A model generated the notes under the pieces. The model searched no databases. It had not been told where the DNA came from and saw nothing but the letters and a program-made list of their open reading frames with translations. A stretch of DNA of 47,838 nucleotides from CAZTZY01 sp964617765 (GTDB lineage Bacteria > Pseudomonadota > Gammaproteobacteria > Pseudomonadales > DT-91). The position numbers were made by a program, and so were the translations under genes. The stretch is taken from contig CAZTZY010000011.1 in assembly GCA_964617765.1 (NCBI GenBank), forward strand, positions 1 through 47,838, in the 5' to 3' direction. Positions 25,001 to 34,433 of the stretch are shown here, piece after piece. Numbering within the stretch: position 1 is the stretch's first letter; every line of letters begins with the position of its first letter.

Positions 25001-26617
25001 GGTCACTTGAGCAAACAACTGTTTGAAATAATCATAAATCAAACGTGGTTTGTCAGACAAACAAGCCAGTGCACTATCGTTACCCATTGAACCAACGGGA
25101 TCACGCAATTCCTGCACCAATGGCAATAACATATAACGCATGGTTTCTACGGTAAAACCAAATGCCTTCATTCGATCAATCAGGGTATCAGCATTGAAAC
25201 CATGCGGTTCTTCATCGGTGTGCAGATCAGAAAAATCGACACGTTGGTTTTTTAACCATTGACCATAAGGACGCATTGTTGAAAATTGGTTTTTAAGCTC
25301 TATGTCATCAATCAAACGACCTTGTTCAAAATCCAGCAAGAACATCATGCCCGGCTGCAAACGGCCTTTCTTCTTCACATTGGCAGGGTCAACTTCTAGT
25401 ACACCCACTTCTGATGCCATGATAACTTTGTCATCATGGGTAATATAATAACGACTGGGACGCAAACCATTACGATCCAGTACTGCACCAATATAACGAC
25501 CATCACTAAAAGCGATAGAGGCTGGACCATCCCAGGGTTCCATTTTGGTTGAATTGTATTCATAAAAATCACGCTTCTCCTGAGCCATTTCTTCATCATT
25601 CTGCCAGGCTTCAGGAATCATCATCATGATCGCTTCTTGCAATGAACTTCCATTCATCAGCATAAACTCAAGCACGTTATCAAAGTTGCCAGAATCAGTG
25701 CAATCCGGCTCAACTATCGGGAAAAGCTTGTCGAGCTCATTGCCAAACAATTCACTTTTCAACACACCTTCACGGGCATGCATCCAGTTGATATTGCCTT
25801 TACGGGTATTGATCTCACCGTTATGGCTCATGAAACGGTTTGGCTGTGCCCTGTCCCATGAAGGGAAAGTGTTAGTACTGAAACGCGAATGCACCATGGC
25901 CAAATGTGAAATGTAATCAGGATTGCTCAAATCAGGATAAAAAGGTACTAATTGCGCCGGGGTCAGCATGCCTTTGTAAACGATAACCTTGGATGACAAT
26001 GTACAGACATAAAAGTGTTGTGCCTGAGTCAGGGTTTTATCGTTACGTAAAGTGCGAGAGCTAAGTTTACGAATGATATAAAGTTGACGCTCGAAGGCAT
26101 CACCCGCAAGGCCTTTTCCTGCTGCAATATACAGCTGCTCTATATAAGGCATAGAGCGCAAAGCTGTAGGGCCAACATCGGCTTTTGTGGGTTCGACAGG
26201 CATCTTGCGCCAGCCAATTAATTGCTGACCTTGGCCTTTGATAAAATCTTCAACAATTTTTTTACACTTGGCTCGTTCTGCTATGTCTTGCGGTAAAAAC
26301 ACATTACCTACTGCGTATTGGCCTTGAGCTGGCAAATCAACACCGAATTCCAGCTTGGCCAGTTTGACAAAAAAACTGTGTGGCAACGCGGTCAACATAC
26401 CGCAACCGTCACCTGTATTGGCTTCACAACCGCAACCGCCGCGGTGATCCATACGCGTAAGGATATGATCAGCCTCAACCACGATATTGTGGCTTGGGCG
26501 ACCTTTCATATCGGCAACAAAACCTACGCCACATGAGTCTTTCTCATTAGCAGGATCGTAGAGCCCTGTTTTAACAGGACGTGCCAACATTGCGTTATTG
26601 GATACTTCAAGTGTCAT
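22043..26617 (-). CDS. gltB: Glutamate synthase (NADPH) large subunit
   Basis: Transfers the amide of glutamine to 2-oxoglutarate, the GOGAT step of ammonia assimilation. It has 1524 residues. The sequence reads DSCGVGFVAD around C29; in the family the preceding propeptide is removed and this cysteine becomes the N-terminal nucleophile of the glutaminase domain. The FMN-binding synthase domain shows SFGSISQEAHESMA, GEGGED and GGTGASPLTSIKHAG; the 3Fe-4S cysteines are in LGCLMMRKCHLNTCPVGIATQ. The C-terminal beta-helix repeats (GATAGEAYLRGIAAERFCVRN and similar) are complete. The ATG at 26617 has GGAG about 8 bases upstream. It is followed by gltD. Confidence 0.97.
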   Translation of the reverse strand: MTLEVSNNAMLARPVKTGLYDPANEKDSCGVGFVADMKGRPSHNIVVEADHILTRMDHRGGCGCEANTGDGCGMLTALPHSFFVKLAKLEFGVDLPAQGQYAVGNVFLPQDIAERAKCKKIVEDFIKGQGQQLIGWRKMPVEPTKADVGPTALRSMPYIEQLYIAAGKGLAGDAFERQLYIIRKLSSRTLRNDKTLTQAQHFYVCTLSSKVIVYKGMLTPAQLVPFYPDLSNPDYISHLAMVHSRFSTNTFPSWDRAQPNRFMSHNGEINTRKGNINWMHAREGVLKSELFGNELDKLFPIVEPDCTDSGNFDNVLEFMLMNGSSLQEAIMMMIPEAWQNDEEMAQEKRDFYEYNSTKMEPWDGPASIAFSDGRYIGAVLDRNGLRPSRYYITHDDKVIMASEVGVLEVDPANVKKKGRLQPGMMFLLDFEQGRLIDDIELKNQFSTMRPYGQWLKNQRVDFSDLHTDEEPHGFNADTLIDRMKAFGFTVETMRYMLLPLVQELRDPVGSMGNDSALACLSDKPRLIYDYFKQLFAQVTNPAIDSIREEVVMSLACYIGPEGNLVETTEAHAHRLLIPHPILTNEEMAALRHINYKGWTSYTIDITFAKTEGVKGFESALNRICNEASLAIKDGHSLIILSDRNIGPKRVAVSTLVAAGAVHQHVLKTSERTRIGIVVETGEAREVHHHCLLIGFGVDAINPYVAFESLWQAQRDGLLPGDKLNSDDKIVYAYRKGVAKGILKVMAKMGISTLQSYKGAQIFEAVGINKQVISRCFTGTASRVEGVGFEILAEESLRRHEVAYPSRDTDISEVLPNLGEMHWRSGGERHMWNPDTIATIQLATETNSRETFEQFTKFSDEQATRGCTLRGLMTFKEGVNGGSIPLEEVEPAKEIVKRFCTGAMSFGSISQEAHESMAIAMNRIGGKSNTGEGGEDAKRFIPLENGDSKRSAIKQVASGRFGVTAHYLANADELQIKISQGAKPGEGGELPGGKVDDYIAQLRHSTPGVGLISPPPHHDIYSIEDMAQLIHDLKNANRFARISVKLVSEMGVGTVAAGVTKAKADHIVIAGHDGGTGASPLTSIKHAGLPWELGIAEAHQTLVMNDLRSRVVLQTDGQLKTGRDVVIAALLGAEEFGFATAPLVTLGCLMMRKCHLNTCPVGIATQDKELRKKFKGKPESVVNFFFLLAEQMRELMAKMGFRTVEEMVGRSDVLEMNKAIHHWKTDGIDLSTILTPAVKPHPGVITHQVIAQDHLLHLALDNEIIKQAKPALDKGEKVSIELPIININRVVGTMLSYEVATKYGVKGLPSDTIHVKLKGSAGQSLGAFLAPGITLEVEGDANDFLGKGLSGGRIVLYPPKVSTFKAEENIIVGNVVMYGATAGEAYLRGIAAERFCVRNSGATAVVEGIGDHGCEYMTGGKVVVLGKTGRNFAAGMSGGVAYIFDESADFKKRCNAETIELEVMESGEDIAELKLLIENHYKYTGSAVAERILADWKSALAKFVKVMPTDYKRVLQEQAKKAAGF

Positions 26618-26684
26618 ATAGTGTTCTCCAGCAAGCAGAAGGATTTATAAAACGGTCTTCCGCAAATCTATTTCTCATTTTTAT

Positions 26685-26711
26685 GTCAGTTTTAAATACA
26701 CCTGAACTGAC
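26685..26711. promoter_or_regulatory. Inverted repeat 70-90 bases upstream of gltB
   Basis: Perfect 7-base arms GTCAGTT and AACTGAC separated by 13 bases. Arm centres are 20 bases apart, about two helical turns, as in many dimeric regulator sites. The role is inferred only. Confidence 0.3.
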
Positions 26712-26973
26712 TAAAACTACTCTTTTGTTCTATCCTGAAGGATGTTATCAATACCCATAAAAAGGGGCACATTACCATCGGCCGGCCATTAAAAAGGACT
26801 GAACTAATGAAATCAAATTTTTTTTATCGAAATACGTCTAAATACGATATAAAAAATCGGATATATTATAAATATTCCATAAAAAAACAAATAGTTATGA
26901 CTATTAATTCATGCAAGGCATTCAAGTCTGGCTTTTGGAAAGTTTTCTTCCCAACGACACACATGATTTATAT

Positions 26974-26989
26974 AGCAAATTAAGTGCCT
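26974..26989 (-). promoter_or_regulatory. Sigma-54-like promoter reading toward gltB
   Basis: On the minus strand the sequence is AGGCAC-TTAAT-TTGCT, matching the sigma-54 consensus TGGCAC-N5-TTGCW at all positions except the first. It would start a transcript with a leader of about 345 bases before gltB. Nitrogen-assimilation genes often use such promoters; I see no classical NtrC site upstream. Confidence 0.45.
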
Positions 26990-27001
26990 AAAATGCAGAA
27001 A

Positions 27002-27021
27002 GGTTCTTTAATTAAAGAACC
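27002..27021. terminator. 20-base perfect palindrome after pfaD
   Basis: GGTTCTTTAA followed by TTAAAGAACC, a perfect palindrome 30 bases after the pfaD stop. As RNA it gives an 8-pair stem with an AATT loop. The downstream minus strand has only a short, broken T-run (CCTTTCTGCATTTT), so it may be a weak terminator of the pfa operon, or an operator near the gltB promoter. Confidence 0.45.
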
Positions 27022-27051
27022 CTTACAACGTCAAATCCCTGACCCCGGAAA

Positions 27052-28650
27052 TTATCTTGCCGGTGTGTATTTACCCTGTTCTGCCGTTAAACCCAATCCT
27101 TGTAATTTAAGTTGGTTTACTCGCTGTAAATAGGCTGCTCCTTTCAATATGTGCAAACCGACATCAGCTGCCTGACGCTGGTCATAAGCTTCCAGATAAG
27201 TGCCTTTTACCCAGGTATTAAATGCTCCCAGACTTGGACCAGCCCAGATCTGGTAATCCATTTCACGACCTTTTTCGCCAATATTCGACCAGCGTGACGA
27301 CAATCCCAGATACCAGCGGAAAATCAGTGCCATTTTACGTTTTGGGTTATTCATGGCTCTTTCCAGCATTTCCGGATCACGCTGCCTGAAGAACTCGATG
27401 GTACCGTTCCAGATATCATCCAGATTGGAACGGAATATCTGTTCCTCAATCTTTTTACGCTCTTCTGCCGGTATCGCTTCAATAGAATCGTACTCAACAT
27501 AAAGGTCATACAGTTTTTGTGCACGCATCGGGAACATCGTGCCCCGTTTTAGAACTTGTAATTTTACACCCATTTCAAACATATCTGCCGCAGGAGCCAT
27601 GGCAACATCTGCCATTTCGGCCTGAGCGAGCAATTTACGGGTATGTTCCGAAGCACCAGCTTCTATACACGCCTGGTTCACACTACCAAGCACTATATAG
27701 GAAACCCCCATATTGAAGGCTGCGAGTGCTGCCTCAGGCGTGCCAATACCACCACCTGCACCCACACGTAAAGCCGGAGAATAGTTATATTGCGCCTGGA
27801 TTTCATCACGCAGTGCCAAAATTGACGGCACCAATGTCAGGAACGGGCGATTATCGGTATGGCCACCAGAATCTGCTTCAGCAGTAATATCATCAGCCAT
27901 CGGCACTAGCTTCGATAACTCGGCTTGCTCGGCAGATATCTTGCCCTCAGCCAATAATTTTTTAACAAACTTCTCAGGTGCCGGCTCCATAAAACGGCGT
28001 GCTGTTTCAGTGCGTGATATTTTAGCGATCACTTTATTACCAATATTAACGGTGCCATCAGCATTTTTACTTAAACCCGCAACACGGTAAAAAACAATAT
28101 GCTCGGTCAAACCCAAAAATGCAGACGCTTCAACGGTTCTCACACCCAACTTCAGGAAACGTTCTACTGCACCTCGCTCTAGCGCTTCTTCAGCAGGGGC
28201 ATGAATCAGGTTGAATGCATAAGGACCATTAGGCAATTCTGCCTGTATATGACGAATCGCCTGTTCTACACGATCAGGAACCAAACCTGCAGCACCAAAT
28301 GAACAGAGAAATCCCTGTTTGCCTAAAGCAATCACCAGTTCTTCCGAAGCAATGCCATTTGCCATGGCGCCACCATGATAAGCATACTTCACACCGTGCT
28401 GCTTTTTGAAAGCCGGATCACCCAGCTGCTCAGGCAACAATGCCTGGGCAAATGCTAATACTGCATCACCCTTACCTTTAGCCAAGGTGTTAGCCACTCC
28501 GATCTCGCTATTTTTTTCACCTATATAAACCGGCCTGGACAAATCCATCAAAGCTGATTTTATTGATGCATCATCAGTTTTCAATGTTTTGGCATCTAAC
28601 TGCCATGCCCAATCAATCAAATTTTCTTTATTTAAAGTTACTGTAGACAT
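27052..28650 (-). CDS. pfaD: PUFA synthase enoyl reductase PfaD
   Basis: The stand-alone flavin enoyl reductase of polyunsaturated fatty acid synthases, 532 residues. It belongs to the 2-nitropropane dioxygenase-like TIM-barrel family. The FMN phosphate site is LRVGAGGGIGTPEAALAAF, with the later VLGSVNQACIEAGAS loop. The segment MADDITAEADSGGHTDNRP is typical of PfaD and trans-acting polyketide enoyl reductases, with the histidine likely at the active site. It would reduce double bonds on ACP-bound intermediates in the cycles where full saturation is wanted. The ATG at 28650 has AAGGA upstream. It is the last gene of pfaRABCD, 39 bases after pfaC, and is followed by a palindrome. Confidence 0.95.
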   Translation of the reverse strand: MSTVTLNKENLIDWAWQLDAKTLKTDDASIKSALMDLSRPVYIGEKNSEIGVANTLAKGKGDAVLAFAQALLPEQLGDPAFKKQHGVKYAYHGGAMANGIASEELVIALGKQGFLCSFGAAGLVPDRVEQAIRHIQAELPNGPYAFNLIHAPAEEALERGAVERFLKLGVRTVEASAFLGLTEHIVFYRVAGLSKNADGTVNIGNKVIAKISRTETARRFMEPAPEKFVKKLLAEGKISAEQAELSKLVPMADDITAEADSGGHTDNRPFLTLVPSILALRDEIQAQYNYSPALRVGAGGGIGTPEAALAAFNMGVSYIVLGSVNQACIEAGASEHTRKLLAQAEMADVAMAPAADMFEMGVKLQVLKRGTMFPMRAQKLYDLYVEYDSIEAIPAEERKKIEEQIFRSNLDDIWNGTIEFFRQRDPEMLERAMNNPKRKMALIFRWYLGLSSRWSNIGEKGREMDYQIWAGPSLGAFNTWVKGTYLEAYDQRQAADVGLHILKGAAYLQRVNQLKLQGLGLTAEQGKYTPAR

Positions 28651-28689
28651 TATTTTTCCTTTATTATTTCTTTACTAATTTTTATCAAG

Positions 28690-31600
28690 TTATGCTTCAA
28701 CAATAGACAGCACGATATCTTTAACTTCATAAATGCGTAAACCGTCTTTGGATAAATTGGCATCACCGATAATTGTCACCTTGCCATTTTCCTTAACGAT
28801 ATCGGTAATATGCACATCCAGTGACATATGACGATTTTCCGGCGTAATCTGGCCACGATATTTCCACACTACCGTACTTAATGGTGCAATAAAACGTGGA
28901 TTGGCAAAACCGGCACCCAAATCGTTTTTCAATGCATATACTTGCATAATCTCGATAATCGCCTCTACACCTAACGAACCTGGCATAACCGGATCCTGAT
29001 GGAAGTGATAACGGAAGAACCAGTCTGTAGCATCTATTTCACGTTCACCCAGAATATAACCCTTGCTAGCTTTACCACCGCCCTCAACAATCGAAACTTT
29101 ATCTACAAAATTCATCTGGCCACCTGCCAAATGATAATAAGGTTTATTTGCCGGCGCCTTAAATAACGGCAGGTTATGGTTACGCAAGTCAATCACTTCA
29201 ATCTGGCTCGCTGGTGTTTTATTATCCACGAACCATGGATTAGTAGTTTTTCCATTATCTATACCTAACTGGTTAGATAATGATTCGCTGCTAAAATAAC
29301 CGAAAACCGCTTTACCTTCATAAAAGACTTCACCATCAACACTCAACTTGAAGGTAAAACTCTGGATAATCGAACCACCGGCCATGCTCGTGCTGGTTAA
29401 TACAGAAACATTGACGATAGTTTTACCGCGCAAGTCAACCTGCTTCAACAACTTGCCTGTACCGTCGAGATTTCTGAAGAACAAATCCTTATTAGGATAA
29501 ACCAGGGTAGTGCCCATATAACCTGAAACAAAACCGTTAGGCTGTAGGGATATTTCCATCAATATGGAATATGGCATCCAGCTTGGATAACTATTTCTTG
29601 AAAAATACCAGGCATCTTCTGGCACTACATATTCTGCACGGCAGCTGGCAGGTGATTTCCAGTCAAACGGTTTACCCACCACATCAACAACCTGGGTAAC
29701 CAACTGTAAATCACCACAGGGTGTTCGCGGTGGAATACGGTCTTTATACACATCAAATGCCGGTCCAAAGCAATTGGAAGTATTACCTGTCGCAAATTCA
29801 AACATATGCCATGGCGTAAAAGGTACAGTGTTAGGCACACGATTTTGTCCGGGCACCACAGGTGCCGGGAAATGCCTGATCGGGGAAACGCCTTTGGTTT
29901 TTGGCCTGGCGATATCCGTTTCCACACGCATTAATGGTGCGTAGGGGTTTTTGAACGGTATCTTGCCTGTTTCATCAGGTAACTCGCCTGCAGTTGAAAC
30001 AACCTGTGTAATTACGGAAGCACTTGCTGTCTGTATCGGTACCTTAACAGTATTCAATAACTCAGGTGGCAATTTGGCAGCATAAGGTGCATTGGCATCC
30101 TGCTGCTTGATCATTACGCTCAGGTTTTTGAAATCCACCACTACCTTGCCATCAAGGATAATATCAATGTTGGCCTTCATATAGGGATGTGGCAGCATAC
30201 CCATTTCGGTTACTTCCATCCGATAGGTCAACACATTGCTTTGCGGAGTAACCTGTCCACGACAACGTACAGTTTGCGATTCACCGGGCACTGGCTGGAA
30301 GCGCGCATTTTTGACATTGCTGTGCATACCCAACCATAACATGAAAAACATGGCGAGCTGGCCACAACCTTCGGACATCAATGAACCCGCCATTACCTGG
30401 TCATCTTTAAAATGGCACGGGAAATACCAGTGATGCGGTTCCAGTTGTTTCTGGCCTTCTAACAAGCCCAGGCCCCAATGACCACCGTGCGCATCAATTT
30501 TGGTGACACGTTCAATCATCAGGAATTTCTCGGAAGAGAATTTCAATGAAGGATTCAATCCACCCTGGTTGTATTCAGGCCCAAAACACGCAGCAACATC
30601 GCCGTGCACGAGTTTCATCATGTCTTCATATTCATACTGGGTGCGCGTATTTTTTATTAACGGCTCAAAATAACCCTTCTTGGCGTTAGCCAACTCAGCA
30701 CGGTCTTTATCGGTATGGATAACACCTTTACCATCGGCCAATTCATGATCAGTGAAGAAACCTGCACAACCACCACGCATGATCAGTACTTTTTTGCCGT
30801 TAACAAAACAATCGTAATGGAAGAAAAACAATAACTGGTCGCCGTTACGCGCATAGGAATCGATATAGATTTCATAACGCAGGGTTTCGCCACCAAAAGC
30901 CATGTCTTCAAGAAAGGTTAACTGGCAATCAAGCAGGCGATAAACGCGATGTCCCTTGGCAGAAAAATCAATGCCGACAAAGGAAATCAGCATCAAGTCG
31001 CATTGACCTGATTCAACCGATACTGACCAGGGAATTTGCCCATCAATCAAGAACGGGGCATCCACTGGAATATCATATTCTGTTGCCATATACGATTTTT
31101 TGAATTCATGTACCTTGGCATCCAGATCAGTAACACGCGTCACTAACAGGTAATCTGTAGTTGGAAGGCGAACCCGGCGCGGATAAGTATCAATAATGTT
31201 ATATTCAGGGCCAAATACCTTGCCAATCTTGCCCTCTGCAAACTCAACCAGATCCGCTGTATCATAAATAACATGCTTGGGTTTGGAAAACCTCTCAACC
31301 AGCTTTATCGGTTCAATCACAAAAGGTGATGATTTTATCACTGCCGTTTTAACCGGCGATGCACTCACTGCCGAAGACACCGCCCTGAAAGGAATATCGG
31401 CTGACACCGGCAATCCTGCTGCAATATTGGTTTGCATCACAATCAATTCGGCCATGTGTTTTTGGGCAACATTACGGGCATTTAAAAATGCCTCATGCAC
31501 ACGGGTTTGCTGGCTAATTTCCTGCGCAACCTTGCTGGCTGGTTGATGGGTTGAAATTACTGTCAATTTTGGCGCTTTAGTATTTGTCATAACTTTATCA

Positions 31601-34419
31601 ACCATTGGCGTTTTAACGCTGGAAATAGGTGTTGGGATAATATTGGCAAGATCTATCGGATGTGAAACAGGCTTTAACGATTTGGCTGCCATTTTTTGTT
31701 TTATGACGGCAACCACAGACTGGTTAGCAGCAGCAAGAAGGGTTTGCTGAATTGACTCGCCACCCAGGTAAATCGTTTTTATCAACCCTGGCTTTTTCGC
31801 TGTTGTTTCCAGTAAAGGAGAATGCTTGACGCTATCGGCAGACATAATCATATGCGCACTGGCCGCATCACGCCCCAAACCATTGATAGCGATTTTTTGC
31901 CCGGCGCCCTGGTTCAACACCAGGGCCGATTTGATGATACTGGCAATGCCCGACGCTGAGAAAGTATGGCCTATATTCGCCTTGATACTACCCACTTTAG
32001 CTTGTGGATATAACTCGTTGGTAGCTGCCATTTCAACGGCATTATCGCCATTAAAACCACTGGCATAGGCTTCGATTAAAGTTACATCAGACGGTTTTAT
32101 ATTAGCTAAATGCAACGCTTGTTGTGCAGCATTGAGAAGGGCTGTTTTATTAACGCCATTACTGAAGGCCAGTGCATCAATGGTGGCATACACGGTACCA
32201 GATTTCGATTGTGATACCGGTTTTAATACAATCGCACCCGCACCTTCACCCGCAATCCAGCCATCCTGTCGCAATACATTATTTGTGTCAGGAGTCGTCA
32301 CCATATGCCCAAAATGCTGGCGTAAGGCAATATTTTCTATGCCACACGATAAATCCACAGCGGCAATAATTACAGCCTCCACATCACTGGTCTGGAATAA
32401 ACTTTCAGCTAACTCGACACAGCGGTAGACCGAATTTTCTTCCGCAGAAACAGTAATCGCGGGGCCAGAAAAATCCCACAATGCCGAAATACGCGACGCC
32501 ATGATATTGCCGATAAAACTGGTGTACTGGTTTAACTGCGCAGCACTGGCCACACTGTCTTTGGCAATCGTCGTTAATTGCAATTGTTGTTCGGCACTTA
32601 ATTCGATGCCTTGTTCCCTCAAGGTTTGTTCGATTTGCGTGGCCAGGTTAACACGACCGCGATATTGATGAAGTTCCTGCTCAATACCCATGGCAACCAG
32701 TACTGCAACATTTGCGCCCTCTTTTAATCCGGCATCGAGCGCTGCATTATCAGCGACTTTCATCATCATTAACTGCTGGGGAATCAGGCAATCTTTTTCG
32801 TTAGGTGGGATCTTGAATCGTAAAAAATCCATATCAAAATGATCGACATAACCCGCTTTAGGGGCTTGTTTCAAATTCAGGGCCTGCATAACAGCAGCAT
32901 CTTTTTCCATGCCTTTCCAACGCTTGGCGGGCAATGCACAGAAGGTATTGCCATTATTTTTAATCAGCGTTTCAAACTCGGCGAGATTTTTTGCATGGCC
33001 AAAATGCGCATCCATGCCGACAACAGCCATCGTTTCACGAGGTTTGGCTTTCTTGTGTGTAACTTCCAATTCATTTGATGGTTCTTGCAACACCAGATGT
33101 GCATTACTGCCGCCAAAACCAAATACACTGACACCGGCTCGTTTTATTGCTTTATTACCCGGCCAGTTGATAGTATCAGTAGGAATTTGTGCACCACTGA
33201 AATAACCTGTTTTAGAACTAAGCGGCTGGGATATATGCGGTGTTCCCGGAATTTTACCGGTATTCAATGCCCAGATGGCTTTTGTCATACCCGGCATACC
33301 AGCAGCTGTTAGCAAATGTCCCAGATTGGATTTCACTGACCCCAATAAAGGCTTGGTATTGGTACGGCTAAAAAAGGTTTCCATTGAACCAAGTTCAACT
33401 TTATCGCCTTTGGGTGTGCCAGTAGCATGGCATTCAACGTAATCGATATCCGCAGGGTTGACTTCGGCATCCTGGTAAGCACGCTCATATGCCAATACTT
33501 GACCCTTGGTGTTAGGGCTTAATACAAACTCGCCCTTGCCATCGTTCGATAATGCTCCACCCTTGATCAAGGCCAGGATCTTGTCACCATCACGAACGGC
33601 ATCGCTATGGCGCTTCAACAGCATCATGCCCGCTCCTTCGCCGGCAAAAAGCCCTTGTGAAGTGGCATCCAGCGGAGCACTCATATTGTTGGCAGGATAG
33701 GCCTGGAAAATCGAGAAACCCATATTCACAAACATGGGATCAGCGGCACTGACGGCTCCCGCCAACATCATATCGGCCTTGCCCGTGTGCAAATAATCAC
33801 AAGCGAGTTTCACTGAATAACAGGAAGATGCACAGGCTGCATCCAGGGAAAAATGACTACCACCCAAACCCACTGCCTTGGCCAACAAGGCCGAAGGGTA
33901 ACCGGCAATCAGGGCATTATCCGGGTGCACATGACGGCTTTCGGCAAAATGGCTTAACTGGAATGAAGAGCCCAGTAATTGTTTTAACCCGTCATCCACC
34001 GTTTGATGATACAACGGCAAAAACAAATGGTTAGATAATTTGGTCGGGAATGACAAGTTACCTAAAATAGCACCGCATTTTTGCAAGCTGGCAGACTGCC
34101 AATAACCGGCATCCTGTAATGCTTTTTTGGCAACATATAAAGTCCAGTGGAACAAGTCATCCAACTGGTTTAAATAATCTGCTTCCACCAGATAACCGCT
34201 GGCATCAAAATCAAAATTGCTGACATAACCGCCATGCATGCAATAGTATTTATCCGTATCACCTTTTTTGCCGTAATACTTGTCGGGATCAACACCCATT
34301 TGCAGTTCAGTCGCTTTGGAACGGCAATCTTTTTTAGCCAATAAATTTTGCCAGAATTCATCCGGTGTTTTGGCACCCGGAAATAAATTGGCAATACCTA
34401 CAACAGCAATATTTTCCAT
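28690..34419 (-). CDS. pfaC: PUFA synthase subunit PfaC (KS-CLF-DH-DH)
   Basis: A 1909-residue subunit. Domain order: ketosynthase (about 2-455) with nucleophile C196 in LDAACASSC; chain-length-factor-like KS (about 464-900), where the cysteine position reads AEENS (Glu661), so it is not a condensing enzyme; an Ala/Pro/Thr-rich linker (about 905-1050); then two FabA-type double-hotdog dehydratase regions (about 1054-1450 and 1535-1909). Each has one active half: H1336 in CHFKDDQVMAGSL and H1805 in YHFHQDPVMPGSL. The other half of each pair lacks this motif. The dehydratases are thought to make and isomerise the double bonds that stay in the product. The ATG at 34419 comes 14 bases after the pfaB stop. 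Confidence 0.95.
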   Translation of the reverse strand: MENIAVVGIANLFPGAKTPDEFWQNLLAKKDCRSKATELQMGVDPDKYYGKKGDTDKYYCMHGGYVSNFDFDASGYLVEADYLNQLDDLFHWTLYVAKKALQDAGYWQSASLQKCGAILGNLSFPTKLSNHLFLPLYHQTVDDGLKQLLGSSFQLSHFAESRHVHPDNALIAGYPSALLAKAVGLGGSHFSLDAACASSCYSVKLACDYLHTGKADMMLAGAVSAADPMFVNMGFSIFQAYPANNMSAPLDATSQGLFAGEGAGMMLLKRHSDAVRDGDKILALIKGGALSNDGKGEFVLSPNTKGQVLAYERAYQDAEVNPADIDYVECHATGTPKGDKVELGSMETFFSRTNTKPLLGSVKSNLGHLLTAAGMPGMTKAIWALNTGKIPGTPHISQPLSSKTGYFSGAQIPTDTINWPGNKAIKRAGVSVFGFGGSNAHLVLQEPSNELEVTHKKAKPRETMAVVGMDAHFGHAKNLAEFETLIKNNGNTFCALPAKRWKGMEKDAAVMQALNLKQAPKAGYVDHFDMDFLRFKIPPNEKDCLIPQQLMMMKVADNAALDAGLKEGANVAVLVAMGIEQELHQYRGRVNLATQIEQTLREQGIELSAEQQLQLTTIAKDSVASAAQLNQYTSFIGNIMASRISALWDFSGPAITVSAEENSVYRCVELAESLFQTSDVEAVIIAAVDLSCGIENIALRQHFGHMVTTPDTNNVLRQDGWIAGEGAGAIVLKPVSQSKSGTVYATIDALAFSNGVNKTALLNAAQQALHLANIKPSDVTLIEAYASGFNGDNAVEMAATNELYPQAKVGSIKANIGHTFSASGIASIIKSALVLNQGAGQKIAINGLGRDAASAHMIMSADSVKHSPLLETTAKKPGLIKTIYLGGESIQQTLLAAANQSVVAVIKQKMAAKSLKPVSHPIDLANIIPTPISSVKTPMVDKVMTNTKAPKLTVISTHQPASKVAQEISQQTRVHEAFLNARNVAQKHMAELIVMQTNIAAGLPVSADIPFRAVSSAVSASPVKTAVIKSSPFVIEPIKLVERFSKPKHVIYDTADLVEFAEGKIGKVFGPEYNIIDTYPRRVRLPTTDYLLVTRVTDLDAKVHEFKKSYMATEYDIPVDAPFLIDGQIPWSVSVESGQCDLMLISFVGIDFSAKGHRVYRLLDCQLTFLEDMAFGGETLRYEIYIDSYARNGDQLLFFFHYDCFVNGKKVLIMRGGCAGFFTDHELADGKGVIHTDKDRAELANAKKGYFEPLIKNTRTQYEYEDMMKLVHGDVAACFGPEYNQGGLNPSLKFSSEKFLMIERVTKIDAHGGHWGLGLLEGQKQLEPHHWYFPCHFKDDQVMAGSLMSEGCGQLAMFFMLWLGMHSNVKNARFQPVPGESQTVRCRGQVTPQSNVLTYRMEVTEMGMLPHPYMKANIDIILDGKVVVDFKNLSVMIKQQDANAPYAAKLPPELLNTVKVPIQTASASVITQVVSTAGELPDETGKIPFKNPYAPLMRVETDIARPKTKGVSPIRHFPAPVVPGQNRVPNTVPFTPWHMFEFATGNTSNCFGPAFDVYKDRIPPRTPCGDLQLVTQVVDVVGKPFDWKSPASCRAEYVVPEDAWYFSRNSYPSWMPYSILMEISLQPNGFVSGYMGTTLVYPNKDLFFRNLDGTGKLLKQVDLRGKTIVNVSVLTSTSMAGGSIIQSFTFKLSVDGEVFYEGKAVFGYFSSESLSNQLGIDNGKTTNPWFVDNKTPASQIEVIDLRNHNLPLFKAPANKPYYHLAGGQMNFVDKVSIVEGGGKASKGYILGEREIDATDWFFRYHFHQDPVMPGSLGVEAIIEIMQVYALKNDLGAGFANPRFIAPLSTVVWKYRGQITPENRHMSLDVHITDIVKENGKVTIIGDANLSKDGLRIYEVKDIVLSIVEA

Positions 34420-34433
34420 CGTCTATCTCATTA

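Larger units (their letters stand above)
26618..27051. other. Intergenic control region upstream of gltB
   Basis: 434 bases without a gene between pfaD (stop at 27052) and gltB (start at 26617), both on the minus strand. It holds a sigma-54-like site (26974-26989), a 20-base perfect palindrome just after pfaD (27002-27021), an inverted repeat GTCAGTT / AACTGAC (26685-26691 and 26705-26711) and a smaller one ATCCT / AGGAT (26732-26743). The 26815-26900 part is very AT-rich. No coding potential or RNA gene is seen. Confidence 0.6.

Noticed and set aside
26777..26790. GGCCGGCC 8-base palindrome upstream of gltB
   Set aside because: It is short and not followed by a T-run; a chance palindrome is sufficient explanation.
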